From: Actinomycetota bacterium
GTDB lineage: Bacteria > Actinomycetota > Acidimicrobiia > Acidimicrobiales > Microtrichaceae
Direction of reading: 5' to 3'
NCBI GenBank assembly: GCA_018268735.1
Contig: JAFDWA010000117.1
Location: 1 to 5,947, forward strand
DNA: 5,947 bases
Shown here: positions 1 to 4,013 of the stretch, in pieces
Layout: every line of letters begins with the position of its first letter
How positions within the stretch are numbered: the stretch's first letter is position 1
Made by a program: the position numbers and the translations under genes
Notes under the pieces: generated by a model
Database searches by the model: none
What the model saw: the letters and a program-made list of their open reading frames with translations, nothing else
What the model was told of the DNA's origin: nothing

Positions 1-261
1 CGTTCCGTCCTGCTCCTTCTTCGGTGCACCCCGGCTCACGTCCTCGGCGCTCGGATCGAGGACCTTCACACCGTCGTCGGTGACAGAGACGGTGTCGTCG
101 AAGGTCAACACGACGTCCTTGGGCGCGGTCGGGACCACCTGGTCGTTGGCGGGGACCGTCGACACCAACGTCGCGTGCGCCGAGACCGGCCCAGCGAGCG
201 GGCCGGCCGCCGCGATCAGCCCGAGCCCGACGATGATCCACAGAGCGACGCGACGCGACAC
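1..261 (-). CDS. copC: CopC-type copper-binding protein, N-terminal part (runs off the left edge)
   Basis: Reading leftwards from a GTG at 261 gives 87 codons with no stop. The first 28 residues form a classic signal peptide: basic VSRR, a hydrophobic core (ALWIIVGLGLIAAAG), and cleavage predicted after VSA. The mature chain would begin HATLVSTVPANDQVV, the CopC signature, followed by P..VVLTFDDTV and GVKVLDPSAEDV, which match the CopC beta-barrel (PF04234). In characterised CopC proteins the N-terminal His of the mature chain is a Cu(II) ligand; here it is H29 of the precursor. The other ligands lie beyond the window. The role is copper binding and handover outside the membrane. In Actinobacteria CopC can be a single protein or fused to a CopD membrane domain (YcnJ-like), and which applies cannot be told here. 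The GTG is chosen because it gives a compact signal peptide; no strong ribosome binding site precedes it. It is divergent from the crotonase gene. Confidence 0.85.
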   Translation of the reverse strand, partial: MSRRVALWIIVGLGLIAAAGPLAGPVSAHATLVSTVPANDQVVPTAPKDVVLTFDDTVSVTDDGVKVLDPSAEDVSRGAPKKEQDGT

Positions 262-373
262 AGCGGCGATGCTACCGAGGTACCCCGACCATGCCGGGCA
301 CGCGCCCCCGGCCGTCGATCTGCGCCTGGCAGGTGGCGCCGCTTGCATGCGAGGCGGATCGGACGGCACTGTC

Positions 374-430
374 TCGAACGACAGCACTGCTCGAACGACA
401 GCACTGCTCGAACCACAGCACTGCTCGAAC
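374..430. repeat. 17-bp tandem direct repeat, three full copies plus a partial
   Basis: The unit TCGAACGACAGCACTGC occurs at 374-390 and 391-407 without a mismatch and at 408-424 with one change (CGAC to CCAC). A partial copy TCGAAC follows at 425-430. A decayed copy precedes the array at 359-373 (TCGGACG, then GCACTG), with a two-base deletion and substitutions. Each unit contains a small dyad AGCA-C-TGCT, formed across the junction with the next unit, and a TCGA core. The copies are contiguous with no spacers, so this is not a CRISPR. The array starts about 113 bp upstream of the copC start and ends 60 bp upstream of the crotonase start, a plausible place for a multi-site operator. A neutral minisatellite made by slippage is the alternative. 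Confidence 0.9.
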
Positions 431-478
431 CGTCGACGGCGCCCGTCACCGTGCGCACCGGCGACGACACCCAGAGCC

Positions 479-485
479 GAGGGAG
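479..485 (+). promoter_or_regulatory. Ribosome binding site that fixes the crotonase start
   Basis: The purine-rich GAGGGAG lies five bases before the ATG at 491. It decides the start, because the reading frame is open upstream all the way to an ATG at 80. That upstream part would run antisense through the CopC signal peptide and the 17-bp repeats. Confidence 0.7.
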
Positions 486-490
486 CGATC

Positions 491-1327
491 ATGACCGACC
501 ACGCCGCGCCGAGCACCGACGGGATCACCTACGTGGTCGCCGACGGAGTCGCGACGATCACCATCGACGCGACCGACGTCGGCAACTCCCTGAGCCCGTC
601 GATGCGAGACGGCCTCACCGAAGTGATCGAGTGGGCGTCGTCGGACCACAGGGTCCGGGTCATCGTCCTCACCGGTGCAGGCGAGCGGCACTTCTGCACC
701 GGTGCGAACCTCGGCGGACCCCAGAAGCCGGCACCCGAGCGGCCGACCGATGCGCCGGAGCGACTCCTCGGCGACGGTGCGCGCATGATCCGACGCGGCT
801 GGCAGCGGCTGATCGCGTCGATCCTCGACTCGGAGAAGCCGGTGGTCGCGCGCGTGAACGGCACGGCGGCCGGAGGTGGAGCGCATCTCGTGCTGGCCTG
901 CGACCTGGTGGTGATGTCCGACACCGCGAAGCTCGTCGAGGTGTTCGTGCGTCGCGGCATCCTTCCCGACGCGGGCGGCGCGTACATGCTGCCGCGCATC
1001 GTCGGACCTCAGATCACCAAGGAGCTCATGTTCCTCGCCGACGACGTCCCGGCCGAGCGGTGCCGTGAGCTCGGCATCGCCAACCGCGTCGTCGCCGCCG
1101 GAGAGCTCGACGCATGCGTCACCGACATCACCACCCGGTTGGCCGCGGCACCCACCAAGGCGCTCGGACTCACGAAGTGGCTCGTGAACCGCAGCCACGA
1201 GTCGAGCCGCCACACCGCGTTCGAGGAGGAGGCGTTCGCGCAGGAGCTGCTCATGAGCTCGAGCGACTTCCAGGAGGGACTCGCCGCGTTCCGCGATCGG
1301 CGCCCACCCGAGTTCCGGGGTTGGTGA
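491..1327 (+). CDS. Crotonase / enoyl-CoA hydratase-family protein with a PaaG-like active site
   Basis: The product is a 278-residue protein of the crotonase fold (ECH/isomerase family, PF00378), a usual length. The first oxyanion-hole segment is HFCTGANLG (residues 67-75). The second is NGTAAGGGAHLVLACDLVV (123-141), with the GGG at 128-130. The family C-terminus DFQEGLAAFRDRRPPEF is present. The two glutamates of true enoyl-CoA hydratases (rat Glu144 and Glu164) are missing: His132 sits at the first position and, by my alignment, Phe152 at the second. An aspartate, Asp160 in ILPDAGG, occupies the position of the catalytic acid or nucleophile in PaaG-type isomerases and 4-chlorobenzoyl-CoA dehalogenase. 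I therefore expect an acyl-CoA isomerase or other CoA-thioester chemistry rather than simple hydration. It is cytosolic, since no signal peptide is seen. The substrate is unknown, and neither neighbour is a fatty-acid or aromatic catabolism gene. The start is set by GAGGGAG upstream. Confidence 0.9.
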   Translation: MTDHAAPSTDGITYVVADGVATITIDATDVGNSLSPSMRDGLTEVIEWASSDHRVRVIVLTGAGERHFCTGANLGGPQKPAPERPTDAPERLLGDGARMIRRGWQRLIASILDSEKPVVARVNGTAAGGGAHLVLACDLVVMSDTAKLVEVFVRRGILPDAGGAYMLPRIVGPQITKELMFLADDVPAERCRELGIANRVVAAGELDACVTDITTRLAAAPTKALGLTKWLVNRSHESSRHTAFEEEAFAQELLMSSSDFQEGLAAFRDRRPPEFRGW

Positions 1328-1340
1328 CCGAACCGTCACC
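1323..1340 (+). terminator. Small hairpin across the crotonase stop codon
   Basis: GGTGAC (1323-1328), a six-base loop and GTCACC (1335-1340) form a perfect 6-bp stem that includes the TGA stop. No T-run follows, so it is not a classic intrinsic terminator. It could be a weak U-less terminator or a 3'-end stabiliser, or chance. Confidence 0.3.
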
Positions 1341-1433
1341 TCGTTGCTCGAACCCCGAACCCTGCCGACAGTCAACGCATCTCGCGTCATCTCATGTTGA
1401 TCTGATGCATCCTGTTGCGTCACACTGCAGGCC
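1341..1433 (+). promoter_or_regulatory. Probable promoter region of the lipoprotein / PKD-like operon
   Basis: This gap is visibly more AT-rich than its surroundings between about 1380 and 1425. TTGATC at 1397-1402 could serve as a -35 box. The sequence 17 bases further on, TCACAC at 1420-1425, is a poor -10 match, so the call is weak. A perfect palindrome GATGCATC lies at 1404-1411, between the two boxes. GCAGG at 1427-1431 is at best a poor ribosome binding site, close to the ATG at 1434. Confidence 0.25.
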
Positions 1434-2243
1434 ATGCCGGGAAACCCAGCGCATCGACACGCGACACATCGACACGCGGCGCGCCGCTGCTTCCGTGCAT
1501 CGACACGGTCGTGGCGAGGGGTCGCGGTCTGGGCCTGCCTGGTGCTGCTCGTCGCCTGCGTCGGGTGCACCGAGCCGGCGGGGGACGCGCTCGAGCCGCT
1601 GCAGAGCAGCCCTTCTGCTCGCCACGGGAACGCCGGGCCCGCCCGGACCGGAGCACCGACCACGACGTCGGAACCCTCGTCGGGAACCGGCTCGGGCACC
1701 GGCCCGCTCCCGGCACCGGAAAGGGAACCGGGCAGCGTCGCCACCGGAGCGGCAGCCGATCAGGCCAGGATCGTCGAGGGCGTGCTGCGACGTTACGACG
1801 ATGCGCTGACCTCGCTGCTGCGGGATCCAGGGACCGCAGCCCGAGTGGATGAACCGACGCCTTCCGGGTGGCGCGCCACGATCGCACCGGGAGCGATCCT
1901 CGCCGACGACATCGGCGACGTCGCCGCGGCACGCCAGGCTGCGGGCGAGGTCGTCGAACCTCCGGCGGGACAGGACCGCTCCTACCTGCACCGGGTCGTG
2001 TCGGTCGACGTGAGCGGCCCGGACGCCCCGGCGGACCGCATCGAGTTCACCTGGTGCGGGTGGTCACCCGGGATCGTCCGAGATGCGGCGACGCGCCTCG
2101 TCGTCGACGACCGCGTCGCCCACACCACCGGCACCGGGGCCGCTCGCAGCATCGACGGAACCTGGCTGCTCGACTCGCTCGACGAGTCCACGATCGACCT
2201 GATGGCACCCGGCAGCCCCGACCCCTGCCGAGCGGGTCGATGA
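1434..2243 (+). CDS. Predicted lipoprotein of unknown function, first gene of a coupled pair
   Basis: The product has 269 residues and I recognise no family. The N-terminus is unusually long and His/Arg-rich (HRHATHRHAARR, residues 7-18), followed by a hydrophobic stretch (about 29-41). This ends in a good lipobox, Leu39-Val40-Ala41-Cys42, with a second cysteine at Cys45, so export and lipidation at Cys42 are predicted. Residues 50-105 are a Pro/Ser/Thr/Gly-rich low-complexity linker. From about 108 to 255 a folded domain begins with a helix (ARIVEGVLRRYDDALTSLL), continues with likely strands (RSYLHRVVSVDV, DRIEFTWCGW, RLVVDDRVAHT) and ends in GTWLLDSLDESTID. That helix-then-strands order ending in a Trp motif recalls NTF2-like domains of actinobacterial lipoproteins, which is inference only. 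Cys208 and Cys265 could pair. The stop overlaps the next start as ATGA, implying translational coupling. No later start precedes the hydrophobic core, so ATG 1434 is kept despite a weak ribosome binding site. Confidence 0.75.
   Translation: MPGNPAHRHATHRHAARRCFRASTRSWRGVAVWACLVLLVACVGCTEPAGDALEPLQSSPSARHGNAGPARTGAPTTTSEPSSGTGSGTGPLPAPEREPGSVATGAAADQARIVEGVLRRYDDALTSLLRDPGTAARVDEPTPSGWRATIAPGAILADDIGDVAAARQAAGEVVEPPAGQDRSYLHRVVSVDVSGPDAPADRIEFTWCGWSPGIVRDAATRLVVDDRVAHTTGTGAARSIDGTWLLDSLDESTIDLMAPGSPDPCRAGR
1452..1507 (+). repeat. Three direct copies of CATCGACACG in the 5' end of the lipoprotein gene
   Basis: Identical 10-mers begin at 1452, 1467 and 1498. The first two form a 15-bp period, which in frame yields the HRHA-THRHA repetition of the leader. 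The third copy is in another codon phase, so it reflects DNA repetition rather than protein selection. Confidence 0.6.
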
Positions 2244-3151
2244 TGCTCGCCGTGCGCAACCCCGGGCGCGTCGTCGCGGCAGTTCTCGTGGTGACGCTCG
2301 TCTGGCTCCCCGCATCGGCCGGAGCGGCGGGCGACGGCGGTGCGTCGTCGCACGTGACGCGTGACGGCCGGATCATCACGTCCATCCTGACGGGCCGACC
2401 CCTGCGGTACCGCGGGCCGGGGAAGGCGCCGGCGAGCTACTGGGTGACGATCAGCGACGTCGTGCTCGCGGACCTGTTCCGTCTCTTCTCCCAGCACCCC
2501 GAGCTCGACGACGACCCGGTGATCGGGGAGCTCCGTCGGGTCGTCGACGCCGGAGTGGCCGACGACGTGGACGTCCAGATCGAGGTCGTCGGAGGTCGCC
2601 TCACGACCAGGACCAGGCTCATCCCCGTGACTGCTACGCCCGTTCGAGCGATCGCCCGCAGGATGATCACCCTGCTGCCGACCCTCCGGTCGCAGATGAC
2701 ACCGCCCATCGGTGCTGCCGTCGTGATCGGCGAACCCACCTTCGCATCGTTCGATCCGAAGACCTGGGCAACGACGGTCGATCGGTCGCTCACCGTCGGC
2801 GCGCTGAGCGCACGGGTGCGGGCATGGCCGGTGTCGTTCGTGCTCTCCGGTGGCGATCCGCGTGACGATCGACCAGTTCGCTGCTCCGGCACGAGCCCGC
2901 CGTTCGACCCCGCCGATCCGGCCCCGCCGAGTGCACAGGCACGCCGGGGCGGCTCCTGCACCTACCGCTACCGCACCGCGACCGGGGTCCGAGGGCGTCG
3001 GGCACGGTGGTACGGATCGATCACCGTCGTGTGGCACGCCGAGTGGACCGCCGACGGGGTGAGGTGGTCCTCGCTCGGCGAGATCCCCCAGGTCTCGTTC
3101 TTCGCCCGCCAGGTCAGGACGGCGACCACGGCGATCGAGTCGCCGTCCTGA
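2240..3151 (+). CDS. Secreted protein with predicted PKD-like C-terminal domain
   Basis: The product has 303 residues from ATG 2240 (302 from the adjacent ATG 2243). The first ATG forms a 4-base ATGA overlap with the upstream stop. A clear signal peptide is present: RNPGR, core VVAAVLVVTLVWLP, cleavage likely near ASAGA (about 25-29). Residues 60-150 look mixed helix/strand with no motif I know. From about 157 the pattern is PPIGAAVVIGEPTF, then W176, a strand run SLTVGALSARVRAWPVSFVL, VRCSGTSPPFDP, GSCTYRYRT and ITVVWHAEWT. This resembles the C-terminal part of secreted 'PKD-like' proteins of streptomycetes and other actinobacteria, where a GDG turn precedes a C-x-G cysteine and a later C-x-Y pairs with it. 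Here the turn is degraded to SGGD. The only two cysteines, Cys215 and Cys240, are placed for a disulfide. No enzyme motif is seen. The role is unknown; an envelope or extracellular function alongside the lipoprotein is inferred from coupling. Confidence 0.75.
   Translation: MMLAVRNPGRVVAAVLVVTLVWLPASAGAAGDGGASSHVTRDGRIITSILTGRPLRYRGPGKAPASYWVTISDVVLADLFRLFSQHPELDDDPVIGELRRVVDAGVADDVDVQIEVVGGRLTTRTRLIPVTATPVRAIARRMITLLPTLRSQMTPPIGAAVVIGEPTFASFDPKTWATTVDRSLTVGALSARVRAWPVSFVLSGGDPRDDRPVRCSGTSPPFDPADPAPPSAQARRGGSCTYRYRTATGVRGRRARWYGSITVVWHAEWTADGVRWSSLGEIPQVSFFARQVRTATTAIESPS
3128..3146 (+). terminator. Hairpin at the 3' end of the PKD-like gene
   Basis: ACGGCGA (3128-3134), loop TCGAG and TCGCCGT (3140-3146) form a perfect 7-bp stem ending two bases before the TGA stop. 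No T-run follows. Together with the next hairpin it marks the convergent junction, and a bidirectional, U-less terminator is plausible. Confidence 0.4.
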
Positions 3152-3163
3152 CCTCGACGAGTC

Positions 3164-3181
3164 CCGGCGGTCAGCCGCCGG
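3164..3181 (-). terminator. Hairpin spanning the stop codon of the minus-strand gene
   Basis: CCGGCGG (3164-3170), loop TCAG and CCGCCGG (3175-3181) form a perfect 7-bp all-GC stem with the minus-strand stop in its loop. It is symmetric and so could act on transcripts from either side. No U-tract is visible on either strand. Confidence 0.4.
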
Positions 3182-3851
3182 CTGTCGATCCGGAGCCCGC
3201 AGGCGTCTGGCGGTGTCGGGGGCCGTTGGTCACCAGCGACTGGATCCGGGTCGCAGCGTTCTGCTTCATGGTCGCGGCGCGAGTCGCATCCACCGTGCCG
3301 TCCGACACGGCCTGATCGATGCGCTTGTCGGCCTGCGCCACGAGGGCATCGATGACCTTCTGCGGGTCCACGCCCTTCTCCTGGGCGACCTGGGCGAGGG
3401 TCCTGCCGGCCTTCAGCTCGGTCCGAAGATCCGCAGCGGACATCCCGAGGGTTGCTGCAGCCGTCGACTCCATGGCCTGACGACGTTCCTTGCGCCGGGT
3501 CCGCTGCTCGGAGCGGAGTGAGTCGGAGGTCTCGACCACCTCGGCCTTCACGGCGTCCGCCTGCGCCTGGGTGAGCGTCCCGTCCTTCACGAGCGCGGCG
3601 AGCGACTGGTCGAGGACCTTCGTCGCCCGGCCCGCCATCGGGGTGCTGGCGTTCCTTCGGGGTGCCGACACCGTCGACGTGGTGGACCCCCCGTCCTGTG
3701 CACCCGCGATGCCGAGCGGGTTGACCGCAGCGATGGTCAGACCGCCGGCGGCGACCGCTGCAGTCACCGCGACACCGGCGAGCGCCCGGCGGGTCCGGGA
3801 TCGACGGGCACGACCCGTCGGTCCACTGGTGTTGGCAGGTTGTTCGTCCAT
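3171..3851 (-). CDS. Exported helical protein with duplicated DQ..DGT motif, function unknown
   Basis: The product has 226 residues from ATG 3851, which has AGGAG nine bases upstream; the frame stays open to 3977 but that extension has no such support. The N-terminus is basic with TRRAL (residues 20-24), a Tat-like or simply arginine-rich n-region. A hydrophobic segment (about 23-44) and a possible cleavage site at AGA follow (49-51); if uncleaved, it is a membrane anchor. After a low-complexity linker, residues 79-207 are predicted almost wholly helical. One unit (LDQSLAALVKDGTLTQAQADAVK, 80-102) is echoed by a second (IDQAVSDGTVDATRAATMK, 178-196). Between them lie a charged Arg/Lys/Glu helix (113-127) and LGMSAADLRTELKAGRTLAQVAQEKGVD (135-162). 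This LGMS..LR..L..G.TLA..A...GV arrangement is common in uncharacterised secreted proteins of Actinobacteria and Firmicutes; I know no proven role. There are no cysteines or catalytic motifs. Confidence 0.85.
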   Translation of the reverse strand: MDEQPANTSGPTGRARRSRTRRALAGVAVTAAVAAGGLTIAAVNPLGIAGAQDGGSTTSTVSAPRRNASTPMAGRATKVLDQSLAALVKDGTLTQAQADAVKAEVVETSDSLRSEQRTRRKERRQAMESTAAATLGMSAADLRTELKAGRTLAQVAQEKGVDPQKVIDALVAQADKRIDQAVSDGTVDATRAATMKQNAATRIQSLVTNGPRHRQTPAGSGSTAGG

Positions 3852-4013
3852 CCTCGTGTGCTCCTGTGCATCCGGCGGCGGCTGGGTGCCGCAGCGCCTC
3901 GATCCCGACACGGTGACAGCGACAGGTGAGAGATGTGTGAGCGATCGACGAGGAGCTGGTGTCGTTCGAGGAGGCACCCCGGCACGTACCGGCTTGTTCG
4001 CTCCCTGCTGCGC
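3852..4013 (-). promoter_or_regulatory. Intergenic region between the sulfatase and the helical-protein gene
   Basis: These 162 bp separate two minus-strand genes. Near the sulfatase stop, 3979-3992 is an imperfect 14-bp palindrome; in the minus-strand transcript it reads CCGGU-ACGU-GCCGG, a 5-bp stem with one U-G pair and no U-run, so at most a weak terminator. At 3960-3970 the minus strand reads CTCGAACGACA, an 11-base match to the 17-bp repeat upstream of the crotonase gene. No clear promoter for the helical-protein gene is seen, but the gap is long enough for one, so I would not assume an operon with the sulfatase. Confidence 0.35.
3861..3865 (-). promoter_or_regulatory. Ribosome binding site of the helical-protein gene
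   Basis: The minus strand reads AGGAG with nine bases to the ATG at 3851. It decides that start over the in-frame upstream ATG at 3977. Confidence 0.65.

Larger units (their letters stand above)
262..490. promoter_or_regulatory. Divergent intergenic region between copC and the crotonase gene
   Basis: These 229 bp lie between two genes transcribed away from each other and so must hold both of their promoters, unless one is leaderless or internal. No convincing -35/-10 pair stands out on either strand. Visible elements are a short dyad TACC-GA-GGTA at 273-282 just upstream of the copC start, a GCATGC palindrome at 345-350, the 17-bp tandem repeat at 374-430 and the crotonase ribosome binding site at 479-485. 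I do not recognise a CsoR-type or other copper-regulator operator. Confidence 0.45.

Noticed and set aside
273..282. TACC-GA-GGTA as a copper-regulator operator upstream of copC
   Set aside because: Four-base arms are too short, and the sequence does not match the CsoR-type operator I know.
374..430. CRISPR array
   Set aside because: Copies are contiguous 17-mers without unique spacers, and no cas genes are present.
80..490. Open frame extending the crotonase upstream to an ATG at 80, giving a 415-residue protein
   Set aside because: It runs antisense through the CopC signal peptide and across the tandem repeats, its translation is low-complexity, and a good ribosome binding site sits before the ATG at 491.
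446..1744. Long minus-strand frame of 432 codons opposite the crotonase and lipoprotein genes
   Set aside because: The translation is Arg/Gly-rich shadow sequence with no domain, and it overlaps two well supported genes and their intergenic region.
1868..2239. Upstream extension of the PKD-like gene frame
   Set aside because: The extension is Arg-rich shadow inside the lipoprotein gene; the signal peptide begins at the ATG at 2240.
3852..3977. N-terminal extension of the helical protein to the ATG at 3977
   Set aside because: The ATG at 3851 has AGGAG at good spacing and starts directly before a signal-like segment; the extension has no conserved look.
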